Source: Ectopseudomonas alcaliphila (lineage in GTDB: Bacteria > Pseudomonadota > Gammaproteobacteria > Pseudomonadales > Pseudomonadaceae). From it: a stretch of DNA of 64,000 nucleotides. Positions 1-8,230 of this stretch are shown here, one piece after another. Position 1 is the first letter of the stretch; each line of letters opens with the position of its first letter. The DNA lies in the NCBI RefSeq assembly GCF_900101755.1, contig NZ_FNAE01000001.1, positions 1-64,000 on the forward strand. Reading direction: 5' to 3'. The translations under genes and the position numbers were made by a program. The notes below the pieces were generated by a model. It was not told the DNA's origin. It ran no database searches and saw only the letters and a program-made list of their open reading frames with translations.

Positions 1-72
1 CGCGCGCACATCGTCTGCCCGTACTCCAACGCCACCCGCGGCAACATCGACGTCACCTTGACCATCGTCTGA
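1..72 (+). CDS. C-terminal end of an unidentified protein (partial)
   Basis: An open frame enters from the left edge and closes with TGA, giving the last 23 residues, ending CPYSNATRGNIDVTLTIV. Plus-strand orientation matches the next two genes, and the DUF2790 gene follows after about 60 bases with its own ribosome site. Too little is left to assign a family. The single Cys and the polar, beta-like tail would suit a secreted enzyme, but that is a guess. Confidence 0.55.
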   Translation, partial: RAHIVCPYSNATRGNIDVTLTIV

Positions 73-131
73 CAGCTAGCAGCCAGCGCTCGCGGCCAAA
101 GCCCGAGCGCGGCCCCAAGAGGAGAACCACC

Positions 132-392
132 ATGAAAACCCGCACCCTGTTCGCCACCGCCCTGACTGCTCTCGCGCTCAGCGCGTCGCTCACCACCCTC
201 GCCCACAGTGCCGAGGCCACGCCCTACCGCTACGGCCAGAACCTGGATATCGCCAAGGTGATTTCCATCGACGTGCCCAACAGCTCGCAGTGCGAAGTGG
301 TCACGGCGAAGATGACCTACCGCAACAGCGCGGGTGACGTGGAAGTTCTCAGCTACGAACAACTCTCCAGCGTTTGCACCAACCAGAACTGA
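132..392 (+). CDS. Small secreted DUF2790 protein
   Basis: An 86-residue protein with a Sec signal peptide (residues 1 to about 26, cut near AHS-AEA) and a 60-residue mature part. The mature part has the Pseudomonas DUF2790 pattern: TPYRYG near its start, then IAKVISID, then a Cys-Glu-Val and a MTYRNSAG turn. The two Cys residues could form a disulfide. Function is unknown for the family; members are small periplasmic proteins. The start ATG has a strong AGAGGAG site just upstream. It is flanked by a 15-base direct repeat (70-84 and 390-404) that begins at the stop codon of each preceding gene, and the esterase gene follows 36 bases later, probably in the same transcript. Confidence 0.85.
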   Translation: MKTRTLFATALTALALSASLTTLAHSAEATPYRYGQNLDIAKVISIDVPNSSQCEVVTAKMTYRNSAGDVEVLSYEQLSSVCTNQN

Positions 393-428
393 CAGCTAGC
401 AGCCCAACTGATCGACAGGAGTTTGACC

Positions 429-1445
429 ATGAACATTTCTCGCACTCTGACTGCCGGGCTGCTCGCTCTGGCCGTAAGCAGCAGCTTCGCAGCCGGCAGC
501 CCCGGTGTGGAACGCAACACCCAGGGCTTCCTCGATGCACTGGCAGCCGGTGGCGGTCAGCCACTGGAAAGCCTCTCGCCGAAAGACGCCCGCGCCGTAC
601 TGGTAGGTGCCCAGGCCAGCGTCAAGGTGGACCTGTCCGGTATCGTCGTGGACACCAAGGTGATCCAGGTGAATGGCCAGTCGCTCACCCTCAAGGTGGT
701 GCGCCCTGAAGGTGCTCGCGGCATTCTGCCGGGCTTCATGTTCTTTCACGGCGGCGGCTGGGTGCTGGGCGACTACCCGACCCACGAACGCCTGATCCGT
801 GATCTGGTGGTGGGCTCAGGCGCTGCTGCGATCTACGTCGATTACACGCCGTCGCCGGAAGCCAAGTACCCGACCGCCATCAACCAGGCCTACGCCGCGA
901 CCAAATGGGTCGCCGACAACGGCAGCCAGATCGGTGTCGACGGCTCGCGTCTGGCCGTGGCCGGCAACAGCGTTGGTGGCAACATGGCCGCCGTGGTCGC
1001 CATCAAAGCCAAGGAAGCCGGTACGCCGAAACTGCGCGCCCAGGTGCTGCTGTGGCCGGTAACCGACGCCAGCTTCAACAACGCCTCCTACAACCAGTTC
1101 GCCGAAGGCCACTTCCTGACCCGCGGCATGATGGAATGGTTCTGGGACAACTACACCACCGACCCGAAGCAGCGTAACGAGATCTATGCATCGCCGCTGC
1201 GCGCCAGCCTGGAGCAGTTGCAAGGCCTGCCACCGGCTCTCGTACAGACCGCCGAGATGGACGTGCTGCGCGACGAAGGCGAAGCCTACGCTCGCCGCCT
1301 GAATGCCGCCGGCGTGCCAGTGACCGCCGTACGCTACAACGGCATGATCCACGACTACGGCCTGCTCAACGTAGTGTCGGAAGTCCCGGCGGTACGCTCC
1401 GCCATGGATCAGGCAGCACAGACGCTGAAGAACAGCCTCAAGTAA
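429..1445 (+). CDS. Secreted HSL-family alpha/beta-hydrolase (esterase)
   Basis: A 338-residue hydrolase of the hormone-sensitive-lipase family, expected to cleave short-chain carboxylic esters. Residues 1-22 form a Sec signal peptide (cut near SFA-AGS), so it acts outside the cytoplasm. The oxyanion motif HGGGW is at 107-111, the nucleophile elbow GNSVGG at 179-184 (Ser181), and the likely triad partners are Asp278 (EMDVLRDE) and His308 (GMIHDYG). The elbow differs from the usual GDSAGG but keeps GxSxG. ATG 429 is preferred over the in-frame TTG at 423 because AGGAG lies 7 bases upstream of it. It is a close paralogue of the gene at 24719-25696, nearly identical at DNA level over the central and 3' parts. 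The physiological substrate is unknown. Confidence 0.85.
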   Translation: MNISRTLTAGLLALAVSSSFAAGSPGVERNTQGFLDALAAGGGQPLESLSPKDARAVLVGAQASVKVDLSGIVVDTKVIQVNGQSLTLKVVRPEGARGILPGFMFFHGGGWVLGDYPTHERLIRDLVVGSGAAAIYVDYTPSPEAKYPTAINQAYAATKWVADNGSQIGVDGSRLAVAGNSVGGNMAAVVAIKAKEAGTPKLRAQVLLWPVTDASFNNASYNQFAEGHFLTRGMMEWFWDNYTTDPKQRNEIYASPLRASLEQLQGLPPALVQTAEMDVLRDEGEAYARRLNAAGVPVTAVRYNGMIHDYGLLNVVSEVPAVRSAMDQAAQTLKNSLK

Positions 1446-1459
1446 GCGGCTGAAAAACG

Positions 1460-1499
1460 AAACCCCGCTACCGTCACCGGTCGCGGGGTTTTGTTTTTT
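1460..1499 (+). terminator. Rho-independent terminator after the secreted esterase
   Basis: An 8-bp stem, AACCCCGC (1461-1468) pairing with GCGGGGTT (1483-1490), is followed by a T-rich tail to 1499. It sits 15 bases after the esterase stop codon and ends that transcript. Confidence 0.9.
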
Positions 1500-1553
1500 G
1501 TGGGGCGGCTTTTAGCTGCGGGTTGTTCCTGTCGCGGCTAAAGCCCCTCCCAC
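1500..1553. repeat. REP-type inverted repeat
   Basis: GTGGGGCGGCTTTTAGCTGCG faces CGCGGCTAAAGCCCCTCCCAC about 12 bases further on, forming an imperfect palindrome. It lies between two convergent genes, a typical location for Pseudomonas REP elements. Relatives of the same core (GGCTAAAGCCCCTCCCAC) occur at 8025-8092 and 45290-45334. Confidence 0.75.
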
Positions 1554-1565
1554 CGTACTGCGAGA

Positions 1566-2945
1566 TTACGCCAAGCTACGCACCTGCTCCCAGGTCAGAT
1601 CCAGACACTTGCGCGCTTTCTCCACCAGCTCGTCGATCTCGGCAAGGCTGATCACCAGAGGGGGCGCGATGATCATGGTGTCACCCACGGCGCGCATGAT
1701 CAGGCCATTGTTGAAGCAGTGGCCGCGGCAGACCATGCCCACGCCCACGTCACCGGAGAAGCGCTTGCGCATGGCCTTGTCCTGCACCAGTTCGATGGCA
1801 CCGAGCATGCCGACGCCACGCACTTCGCCCACCAGCGGGTGATCCGCCAGCTCACGCAGGCGCTTCTGCAGGTAGGGCGCGGTTTCTGCCTTCACCCGTT
1901 CGACGATGCCCTCTTCCTTGAGAATGCGCAGGTTCTCCAGCCCCACCGCTGCCGCCACCGGATGCCCGGAATAGGTGAAGCCGTGGTTGAAGTCGCCGTG
2001 CGCCTCGATCACCTCGAACACCTTGTCGCTGACGATCAGCCCGCCCATCGGCACATAGCCGCTGGTAAGGCCCTTGGCGATGGTCATCAGGTCGGGTTTC
2101 AAATCGTAGTACTGGCTGCCGAACCACTCGCCGGTGCGGCCAAAACCACAGATCACCTCGTCGGCGACAAAGAGAATGTCGTACTTGGCGAGGATCTCCT
2201 TGATACGCGGCCAGTAGCTGTCCGGCGGGATGATCACACCACCCGCGCCCTGAATCGGCTCGGCGATGAAGGCCGCCACATTCTCCTCACCCAGCTCGAG
2301 AATCTTCTTCTCCAGCTGGTCGGCAGCCCAGATGCCGAAGGCCTCCGGGGCCATGTCACCGCCCTCACCGAACCAGTACGGCTGCGGGATGTGCGCGATG
2401 CCGGGAATAGGCAGGTCGCCCTGCTCGTGCATGAACTTCATGCCGCCGAGGCTGGCGCCGGCCACGGTGGAGCCGTGATAGCCGTTGTCGCGGCCGATGA
2501 TGATCTTCTTGTTCGCCTGGCCCTTGCACGCCCAGTAGTGGCGCACCAGGCGCAGCATGGTGTCGTTGCCTTCGGAGCCCGAACCGGTAAAGAACACGTG
2601 GTTCATGCCGGCCGGCGCCAGCTGGGAGATGGCATGGGCCAGCTCCAGCACCGGCGGGTGGGCGGTCTGGAAGAAGGTGTTGTAGAACGGCAATTGACGC
2701 ATCTGCGTAGCGGCAGCTTCGACCAGCTCCTCGCGGCCATAGCCGATGGCCACACACCACAGACCGGCCATGCCATCGAGGATCTTGTTGCCCTCGCTGT
2801 CCCACAGGTGCACGCCTTTTGCCTCGGTGATGATGCGCGGGCCCTTCTCGGCCAGCTGCTTGTAATCACTGAACGGCGCCAGGTGATGGGCCTGGCTCAG
2901 GGCCTGCCACTGGGCGGTTTTCGGGTTGTTCTGGGCGTTGTTCAT
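1566..2945 (-). CDS. spuC: Putrescine/polyamine:pyruvate aminotransferase (SpuC-like)
   Basis: A 459-residue class III PLP-dependent aminotransferase. It is expected to move the terminal amino group of putrescine or another diamine or polyamine to pyruvate, in the cytosol. Seen: phosphate-binding SGSEGND near 121-127, AEP and ADEV motifs (Asp262 to the PLP ring), and the Schiff-base lysine in TIAKGLTSG (Lys291). Length matches SpuC. The start is the ATG at 2945, behind a GGAGGC site; the longer open frame upstream runs into glutamine synthetase. It is last in a four-gene minus-strand operon (oxidase, regulator, gamma-glutamylpolyamine synthetase, aminotransferase), 23 bases after the synthetase. 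This context supports polyamine use, though related enzymes also act on beta-alanine or other omega-amino compounds. Confidence 0.85.
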   Translation of the reverse strand: MNNAQNNPKTAQWQALSQAHHLAPFSDYKQLAEKGPRIITEAKGVHLWDSEGNKILDGMAGLWCVAIGYGREELVEAAATQMRQLPFYNTFFQTAHPPVLELAHAISQLAPAGMNHVFFTGSGSEGNDTMLRLVRHYWACKGQANKKIIIGRDNGYHGSTVAGASLGGMKFMHEQGDLPIPGIAHIPQPYWFGEGGDMAPEAFGIWAADQLEKKILELGEENVAAFIAEPIQGAGGVIIPPDSYWPRIKEILAKYDILFVADEVICGFGRTGEWFGSQYYDLKPDLMTIAKGLTSGYVPMGGLIVSDKVFEVIEAHGDFNHGFTYSGHPVAAAVGLENLRILKEEGIVERVKAETAPYLQKRLRELADHPLVGEVRGVGMLGAIELVQDKAMRKRFSGDVGVGMVCRGHCFNNGLIMRAVGDTMIIAPPLVISLAEIDELVEKARKCLDLTWEQVRSLA

Positions 2946-2968
2946 GGCGCCTCCTTCTATCCGTGACA

Positions 2969-4315
2969 TCAGAGATACCAGCGATATTCCCTGGCGTTGA
3001 TGTCGTGCATGAAGGCCAGGTGATCCTGGCGTTTGTTCTCGCAATAGACCATGACGAACTCGCTGCCGAGGCCAGCGACGACGCGCTCGCTGGTCTGCAT
3101 GCGGCGCACGGCGTCGAGCATGTCCTTGGGAAAGTCGACGCCGCTTTCGCGGTCGTCATTCAGCGGTGCGATGGGCTCGATCTTGGCGTCGAGGCCCTGC
3201 TCGATACTGGTCAGCAATGCCGCCAGCACCAGATAGGGGTTGGCATCGGCGCCCGGCAGGCGGAACTCCAGGCGCAGGTTGCGCGCGTCCGACTCGGGGA
3301 TGCGCACGCAGGCGTCGCGATCCTCGAAGCCCCAGCTGGCCTGGCTCGCCGAGTTGACCTGGGCGCCGAAGCGGCGGTAGCTGTTGTGGTTCGGCGCGTA
3401 GATCGGCATCAACTCCGGCAGCAGACTCAGGCAGCCTGCCACGGCATGGCGCAGCGGGCGCTGCTCGTCACGCGTCAGCAGGTTGTCACCGGCTTCGTCG
3501 TAGAGGCTGACGTGGATGTGCATGCCACTGCCCGGGTACTGCAGGTACGGCTTGGCCATGAAGCTGGCGCGATGGCCGTATTTGAGCGCCACGCCACGGG
3601 TCAGCCGGCAGAACAGCGCCGACCAGTCGGCCGCCTGCAGCGGATCGGTGTTGTGGCTGAAGTTGATCTCGAACTGTCCCGGGCCGATCTCGGCGGTGAT
3701 CACCGTGGTGTCGATGCCCTGCAGGCGCGCGGTCTCGGTGATGTCGCCGAGCACATCGGCGAAACGCGAGAGCCGCTCGATATGCATGTTCGGCTGGTCG
3801 TCGGCATCACCACTCAGATCATCGCGCGGGTACTGCGGCAAGCCGTCCTTGAGCGCCTTGTCGAACAGGTAGAACTCCAGCTCGAACGCCACCACCGGAC
3901 GAATGCCGCGTGCGGCCAGGCGCTGCACCACGCGCGCCAACACCTCGCGCGGCTCGAACTCGATGGGCGCTTCGGTGCCATCGGAGCTGATCAGCATCTG
4001 CCCCAGCGGCTGGCGCTCCCAGTTCACCAGCTTGAGCGTGCCGGGAATCAGCCGCCGTGGCGCATCCGGGTCGCCATCGTGGAAGCAGTAGTCGCCGATC
4101 TCGTAGAGCCCGCCCTGAGCGCCGAGCAGCACGCAGTTTTGCGGCAACTTCAGGGCGCTGCCGGCGGCGACCTTTTCCAGCATCTCGATGGGATAGCGCT
4201 TGCCATAGAAGTGCCCGGGGATGTCCAGGCAGATCAGGTCGACGAAGCGCACCTCGGGATGGGCCTGGCGGAACTGGCGGACTTCATCGAGCAGCTCGAC
4301 TCGGGTGGCGTTCAT
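2969..4315 (-). CDS. puuA: Gamma-glutamylpolyamine synthetase (glutamine synthetase family)
   Basis: A 448-residue glutamine-synthetase-family ligase expected to couple glutamate to putrescine or another polyamine with ATP, the first step of the gamma-glutamylated catabolic route. Seen: N-terminal beta-Grasp domain with [14 protein letters not shown], metal site FELEFYLFD near 150, and a [12 protein letters not shown] segment near 265-277. The paired oxidase and PuuR-type regulator upstream argue against an ordinary GlnA. The ATG at 4315 is chosen because the upstream frame overlaps the regulator gene and the conserved N terminus [11 protein letters not shown] starts there. It lies 28 bases after the regulator and 23 before spuC. 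Substrate preference among putrescine, cadaverine and spermidine cannot be read from sequence. Confidence 0.85.
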   Translation of the reverse strand: MNATRVELLDEVRQFRQAHPEVRFVDLICLDIPGHFYGKRYPIEMLEKVAAGSALKLPQNCVLLGAQGGLYEIGDYCFHDGDPDAPRRLIPGTLKLVNWERQPLGQMLISSDGTEAPIEFEPREVLARVVQRLAARGIRPVVAFELEFYLFDKALKDGLPQYPRDDLSGDADDQPNMHIERLSRFADVLGDITETARLQGIDTTVITAEIGPGQFEINFSHNTDPLQAADWSALFCRLTRGVALKYGHRASFMAKPYLQYPGSGMHIHVSLYDEAGDNLLTRDEQRPLRHAVAGCLSLLPELMPIYAPNHNSYRRFGAQVNSASQASWGFEDRDACVRIPESDARNLRLEFRLPGADANPYLVLAALLTSIEQGLDAKIEPIAPLNDDRESGVDFPKDMLDAVRRMQTSERVVAGLGSEFVMVYCENKRQDHLAFMHDINAREYRWYL

Positions 4316-4343
4316 TATGGTTATTTCCGGTTTACGAGTAGGT

Positions 4344-4901
4344 TCAGGTGTAGATCCACAGCACGCGCGCAGGCGTGTCGCCCTGGTTGGCATAGCGCAA
4401 GCGCGCGTAGCTCGGCACCTGAAAGGCATCGCCGGGATACAGGGTGGCGCTCTCTTCGTCCTCGCCCAGCCACAGGGTCAGCTGACCCTCGAGCACGTAG
4501 CCGGCCTGCTCCGAGCGGTCGCTCATCTGCCGTTCGCCACTGCTGGCACCAGGCTCGAGCAGGCTGTCGACCACCATGAAGGCGCCTTGCAGCGTGGGTG
4601 AAGCCATGATGTCGGTGATACCGCCGGCCAGGTACAGGGTGCGACGCTCGTCCGGCCGGGTAACCCAGTCCAGTGCCTTGGGCTTGGGCAGGCTGTAGAA
4701 ATAGGTGGTGGGTACGTCGAGCGCCTCACTGATGGCGGTCAGATCCTCCACCGTCGGACGCGACAGGCCACGCTCGACCTGCGAGAGAAAGCCCACGGAA
4801 CGACCGATTCGCTCGGCCAGTTCGTTCAAGGTGACCTTCTTGTGCTTGCGCAGGTCGTGGATGAGCACGGCAAGGGCCGCCATCTCCAGATTCTTGTCCA
4901 T
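4344..4901 (-). CDS. puuR: XRE-cupin regulator of polyamine catabolism (PuuR-like)
   Basis: A 185-residue cytoplasmic transcription factor. Residues 11-66 form a Cro/C1-type helix-turn-helix (TLNELAERIGRSVGFLSQVE), and residues about 105-182 a cupin sensor domain (PGASSGERQM, then GDAFQVPSYARLRY). This architecture is that of PuuR, the putrescine-responsive repressor. It is the second gene of the operon; its ATG is 1 base from the stop codon of the oxidase gene, so translation is likely coupled. Autoregulation through the inverted repeat at 6200-6229, in front of the operon, is inferred. Confidence 0.85.
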   Translation of the reverse strand: MDKNLEMAALAVLIHDLRKHKKVTLNELAERIGRSVGFLSQVERGLSRPTVEDLTAISEALDVPTTYFYSLPKPKALDWVTRPDERRTLYLAGGITDIMASPTLQGAFMVVDSLLEPGASSGERQMSDRSEQAGYVLEGQLTLWLGEDEESATLYPGDAFQVPSYARLRYANQGDTPARVLWIYT

Positions 4902-4902
4902 A

Positions 4903-6192
4903 TCAGAAATAGTCCCTGAGTCGATACCAGGCCTTGCCGATGGCCTCGAGCGGCGCCGCCAGGCGCTCGCCGAATGGGAATTGGCGATTGCGCAGTTGCT
5001 GGTACAGCGCCAGTTCGTCGTCATTGCCGAGAATGGCATCACTGACTGCCCGCGCCGCCGCCAGGGTCGGCAGCACACCGTGACCGGAAAAGCCCTGCAG
5101 CCAGTAGCGACCGTTCTCGCCGCCGATATCCGGGGTACGGCTACGGGTCACGTCGATATGCCCGCCCCAGGCAAAGTCGATGGTCACACCTGACAGCTGC
5201 GGGAACACGCGCTCGAGGAAAGGCCGGGTGGCGGCTGCCATGTCCCTTGGCAAACCACCCAGATAGGTGCAGCCGCCGCCGAACAGCAGGCGGTGATCCG
5301 GGGTGCGGCGGAAGTAATCGAGCACGAACTGGTTGTCGGTGACGCAGGCATTGCGCGGCAACAACGCCTCGGCACGCTCGGCGCCCAGCGCTTCGGTGGC
5401 AATCTGGTAGGTGCCGACCGGCAGAATCCGCCGTGCCAGGCGCGGCTCCAGATCATCGATATAGGTGTTGCAGGCCAGCACCAGGTTGTCGGCCTGCACG
5501 CTGCCCTGCCCGGTACGCACCCGATAGCCCCCGGCATGACGCTCCTGGCTCAGGGCGCGGCTCTGCTCGAAGATCTGCCCACCGGCACGCACGACCGCTT
5601 CGGCCAGACCGAGCGCCAACTTCAGTGGGTTGAGATGAGCGGCCTCAGGGTCGTAGAGGCCGGCGCGGTAACGCTCGCTGGCGATCCATTCCGGCATCTG
5701 CTCACGGGAGACGAACTGCAGCGCACGGTGCCCCCACTTATAAGCGGCCTCCTTTTGCCACTCATGCAGCTGCGCCACGCGCCGGGGCAGAACCGCCGTC
5801 CACAGATGACCACGGCTATAATCGCAGTCGAAGCCATGGCGCTGCGGCAGTTCGCGCAGCTCGCAAGCTGCCCAGGCCATGCCGTCCCACAGACGGCGGG
5901 CCCGCTCGAGGCCAAGAGCCTTTTCCAGCGGCGGCATATCGCACGACCAACCCAGTATCGCCTGCCCGCCATTACGTCCGGAGGCCGCCCAGGCCACACG
6001 ACTGGCTTCGAGAACGATAACCCGCATCCCTGCCTCGGCCAGGCGCAGGGCGGTGTGCAAGCCACTGAAACCGGCGCCGATCACCAGTACATCGCACTGC
6101 CGATCATCTTGCAGCACGGGCTGATGGGTAAGTCGATCCTTGCAGCTATGGGCGTAATAGCTGTCGACGTGCTCACTGGCATGGTGAAACAT
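4903..6192 (-). CDS. puuB: Gamma-glutamylputrescine oxidase (FAD, DAO family)
   Basis: A 429-residue flavoprotein of the D-amino-acid-oxidase family. It is expected to oxidise gamma-glutamyl-polyamine to the aldehyde, releasing ammonia and hydrogen peroxide. The Rossmann FAD motif VIGAGFSGLHTALRL is near residues 32-46, preceded by the N-terminal YYAHSC segment typical of PuuB. A GFSGHGVLPTLAAAR motif near the C terminus contacts FAD. The ATG at 6192 is used because upstream sequence is AT-rich and non-coding; its ribosome site is weak. It is the first gene of the operon, with an AT-rich leader carrying a 10-bp inverted repeat directly upstream. Confidence 0.85.
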   Translation of the reverse strand: MFHHASEHVDSYYAHSCKDRLTHQPVLQDDRQCDVLVIGAGFSGLHTALRLAEAGMRVIVLEASRVAWAASGRNGGQAILGWSCDMPPLEKALGLERARRLWDGMAWAACELRELPQRHGFDCDYSRGHLWTAVLPRRVAQLHEWQKEAAYKWGHRALQFVSREQMPEWIASERYRAGLYDPEAAHLNPLKLALGLAEAVVRAGGQIFEQSRALSQERHAGGYRVRTGQGSVQADNLVLACNTYIDDLEPRLARRILPVGTYQIATEALGAERAEALLPRNACVTDNQFVLDYFRRTPDHRLLFGGGCTYLGGLPRDMAAATRPFLERVFPQLSGVTIDFAWGGHIDVTRSRTPDIGGENGRYWLQGFSGHGVLPTLAAARAVSDAILGNDDELALYQQLRNRQFPFGERLAAPLEAIGKAWYRLRDYF

Positions 6193-6199
6193 AGATGGC

Positions 6200-6229
6200 T
6201 CATGAAATTTAAAATAATTAATTTCATGA
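6200..6229. promoter_or_regulatory. Candidate operator of the polyamine operon
   Basis: A perfect 10-bp inverted repeat, TCATGAAATT (6200-6209) and AATTTCATGA (6220-6229), with a 10-base AT spacer. It lies 8 bases upstream of the oxidase start in an AT-rich island unlike the flanks. The operon encodes a PuuR-like repressor, so this is the best candidate for its binding site. No binding evidence is available from sequence. Confidence 0.55.
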
Positions 6230-6269
6230 AAATCTATAGAGATAATTTCACAAAGGCAAGCCTGACGGA

Positions 6270-6569
6270 TCAGGCGACCTGCTGCTGCAACTCCATACCG
6301 CATTCGAGATGAGTGAACAGCCCTTCGTCTATCGCCTGGGCCAATACCCGGCGCAGGCCTTCGCTGCCGAGGAAAGCGTCGCGTGCCGCTGCCGAGCGCC
6401 ACTGCCCTTCTACCAGCCAGATCAACGGATCAGTGCGCAGAGGGAACACACGCAGGCGTTCGCAACCTGGGAGATCTCGACCAACCTCATGCAACCGCGC
6501 CAGGCACTGCCCCAACCGGTTTGAACGGTCGTGGCGGGCGCGAACGGTCATACGGTGAATGATGCTCAT
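6270..6569 (-). CDS. Small antibiotic-biosynthesis-monooxygenase (ABM) fold protein
   Basis: A 99-residue protein resembling cofactor-free ABM monooxygenases/dimeric alpha-beta-barrel proteins: a first strand IIHRMTVRARHD, an amphipathic helix, LIWLVEGQWRSAAARDAFLGSE in the middle and a final helix. Such enzymes act on quinols or serve as stress proteins, and no substrate can be given. The start at 6569 has a strong GGAGG site; the longer frame upstream belongs to no known family. The stop lies only 78 bases from the divergently placed polyamine operon. It probably shares a transcript with the 48-codon frame at 6590-6736 and is divergent from the AraC regulator at 7066, which may control it. 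Confidence 0.65.
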   Translation of the reverse strand: MSIIHRMTVRARHDRSNRLGQCLARLHEVGRDLPGCERLRVFPLRTDPLIWLVEGQWRSAAARDAFLGSEGLRRVLAQAIDEGLFTHLECGMELQQQVA

Positions 6570-6589
6570 GGCAACCTCCTGGAATTGAA

Positions 6590-6736
6590 TCAATACATAC
6601 CAGCAGCGTTTCGCTGCAGAACATGGGGCGCTGCGTCCGGCTCGGCAAAAGCCGCTTCGCCAACCGCTCTTGAGTCGAGCCAGGCAGTGGCGAGTAACAA
6701 CAGGGTCAACGGCGCGATCAGCCATTTACTGGGCAT
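6590..6736 (-). CDS. Possible small exported peptide (48 aa)
   Basis: A short open frame starts at an ATG preceded by GGAG at good spacing. It begins MPSKWLIAPLTLLLLATAWL, a plausible signal peptide or membrane anchor, and ends with a polar Ala/Pro-rich tail (AFAEPDAAPHV). The stop is 20 bases before the start of the ABM gene, so both could be one transcript. I recognise no family. The good ribosome site and hydrophobic start favour a real gene, but length makes chance possible. Confidence 0.45.
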   Translation of the reverse strand: MPSKWLIAPLTLLLLATAWLDSRAVGEAAFAEPDAAPHVLQRNAAGMY

Positions 6737-6868
6737 GGCTCGCTCCTTTTATGACATGTGTGGCACCGCTCAGCGGGTGATATGGCTACTGCATGCGTTC
6801 GAGCCGGCGCAGAGGCAGCGCTCGATGGCGACAAAGATGAGGCAGAAGGTCATCAGAGCGTTAGTCGA

Positions 6869-6998
6869 TTACTGGTAAATCCTTGCCTAAAACTCCAAGA
6901 CAGGAAATCGCACCAACCAAGGGCATCGGTCCGCCAACCACCCTTGAAATACTCTGTATCACTGGTCATTTGCCCATTACTGGCAAATATTTGCCTAA
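6869..6998. promoter_or_regulatory. Direct repeats and palindrome in the AraC/ABM divergent region
   Basis: Two 22-base direct repeats (6869-6890 and 6977-6998) share 19 positions, with core TTACTGG-AAAT--TTGCCTAA. The second contains a perfect 14-bp palindrome GGCAAATATTTGCC (6982-6995), and a weaker relative starts at 6959 (TCACTGGTCATTTGCC). They fill the 330-base gap between the small minus-strand genes and the AraC gene, 68 bases before its start. AraC proteins usually bind such direct repeats, so these are candidate operators for the neighbouring regulator. No gene is seen in the rest of the gap. Confidence 0.6.
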
Positions 6999-7065
6999 TC
7001 CTGCCGCCCCTCATGACTTGCCTGAAAAACCTGGCTAGGCTTCGCTGACTTTCAGGAGGCTCACC

Positions 7066-8013
7066 ATGCAGTCACCCCTTCATACCGCTGCAACCCTCGA
7101 TACTCCACTGGCTGAACTCAGCCATGAAATGGCACGTTTGGTTGAGCGCTTCGTGCCCGAGGATGGAATCCATATAACGGCCATTCCCGGTCTGAGGCTG
7201 GCACGCGCCACCACGCCCAGCCTACCCATGCAGACGGTATACGACCCTTGCCTGTGCATCATCGCGCAGGGCCGCAAGGAGGTGCGCCTGGGTGACGAAC
7301 GCTATGTCTACGACCCACTGAACTATCTGGTGGCATCCGTGATGCTGCCGGTCACCGGCCGGGTGATCGAGGCCAGCCCGGATCACCCCTATCTGAGCAT
7401 CGCGCTGGAGATCGATCCGGCGCTGATCAGCAGCCTGCTCACCGAAATGCCAGCGATTCCAGCCCCGGATGCGGCCTCACAGCGGGCGCTGTTTCTTGAT
7501 CGCCTCGACCCGCGCCTGCTGGATGCGGTGATCCGTCTGCTGCGCCTGCTGGAAACCCCATCCGACATCGCCATGCTGGCGCCATTGGCATTGCGCGAGA
7601 TTTTCTATCGAATGCTGCTCAGCCCGCAGGGTCACCGCCTGCATGAAGTGGTCATCGCCGACAGCCAGAGTCAGCGCATCTCCCGCGCCATCGAGTGGCT
7701 GCGCAAGAATTTCGATCAGCCGCTGCGTATCGAGGAGCTGGCCCGTGAGGTGAACCTGAGCCCCTCGACCCTGCACCACAGATTCAAGGCCGTCACGGCG
7801 TTCAGCCCGCTGCAGTACCAGAAGCAATTGCGCTTGCAGGAAGCCCGCCGGCTGATGCTGTGCGACAACCTCGAAGCGGCAGCGGCCAGCTATCGCGTCG
7901 GCTACGAGAGCCCATCGCAGTTCAGCCGCGAGTACAGCCGTTTGTTCGGCGATCCGCCGCAACGCGACATCGCCCGTCTGCGCCAGGCGGCGCAGAATCA
8001 GCAAGCATCCTGA
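7066..8013 (+). CDS. AraC-family transcriptional regulator with AraC_N domain
   Basis: A 315-residue regulator. The N-terminal half (about 25-200) is an AraC_N-type cupin-like domain with the hallmark segments PCLCIIAQGRKEV and LNYLVASVMLPV; this subfamily often senses aldehydes or small organics. The C-terminal 210-310 carries two helix-turn-helices, RIEELAREVNLSPSTLHHRF and a second ending SPSQFSREYSRLFG. An AGGAGG site precedes the ATG. It is divergent from the ABM/small-peptide pair, with direct repeats between them. The effector is unknown. A REP element follows the gene and may end its transcript. Confidence 0.9.
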   Translation: MQSPLHTAATLDTPLAELSHEMARLVERFVPEDGIHITAIPGLRLARATTPSLPMQTVYDPCLCIIAQGRKEVRLGDERYVYDPLNYLVASVMLPVTGRVIEASPDHPYLSIALEIDPALISSLLTEMPAIPAPDAASQRALFLDRLDPRLLDAVIRLLRLLETPSDIAMLAPLALREIFYRMLLSPQGHRLHEVVIADSQSQRISRAIEWLRKNFDQPLRIEELAREVNLSPSTLHHRFKAVTAFSPLQYQKQLRLQEARRLMLCDNLEAAAASYRVGYESPSQFSREYSRLFGDPPQRDIARLRQAAQNQQAS

Positions 8014-8024
8014 ACGCCGCCTTC

Positions 8025-8092
8025 CGTGGGAGGCGCTTTAGCGACGACGGTGCTCAGCAGCGCCTCTGATCGCGGCTAAAGCCCCTCCCACG
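8025..8092. repeat. REP-type inverted repeat pair
   Basis: CGTGGGAGGCGCTTTAGCGACG (start at 8025) faces CGCGGCTAAAGCCCCTCCCACG ending at 8092. It sits between the convergent AraC gene and the dehydrogenase 3' remnant and belongs to the same family as the element at 1500-1553. Confidence 0.75.
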
Positions 8093-8099
8093 ACACCTG

Positions 8100-8210
8100 C
8101 TACAGCCCCATCTGCTTGGCGATGATCTCGTTCATGATCTCGCGCGTGCCGCCGCCAATGGAAAGAATGCGGTTGTCGCGATACAGGCGCTCGACCAGGG
8201 ACTCGCGCCA
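8100..8210 (-). pseudogene. 3' remnant of an acyl-CoA dehydrogenase gene
   Basis: Reading the minus strand, 35 codons before a TAG stop encode a copy of the last residues of the adjacent acyl-CoA dehydrogenase (LYRDNRILSIGGGTREIMNE, then a terminus KQMGL). Only one of these 35 residues differs (Ala for Ser), although many third codon positions do. Upstream of the Arg-Glu-Ser boundary the similarity stops abruptly in unrelated sequence. This is a tandem partial duplication, or the scar of recombination between two dehydrogenase genes, not an intact gene. Confidence 0.85.
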
Positions 8211-8230
8211 TTGAGGCCCAAATGCCGCCT

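Noticed and set aside
1719..2966. Long plus-strand open frame opposite the aminotransferase
   Set aside because: It is the antisense shadow of a high-GC gene; it has no ribosome site, and the opposite strand has a full, recognisable enzyme.
6531..6878. 115-codon plus-strand frame before the AraC gene
   Set aside because: No ribosome site, no family, and it overlaps the better-supported small minus-strand genes.
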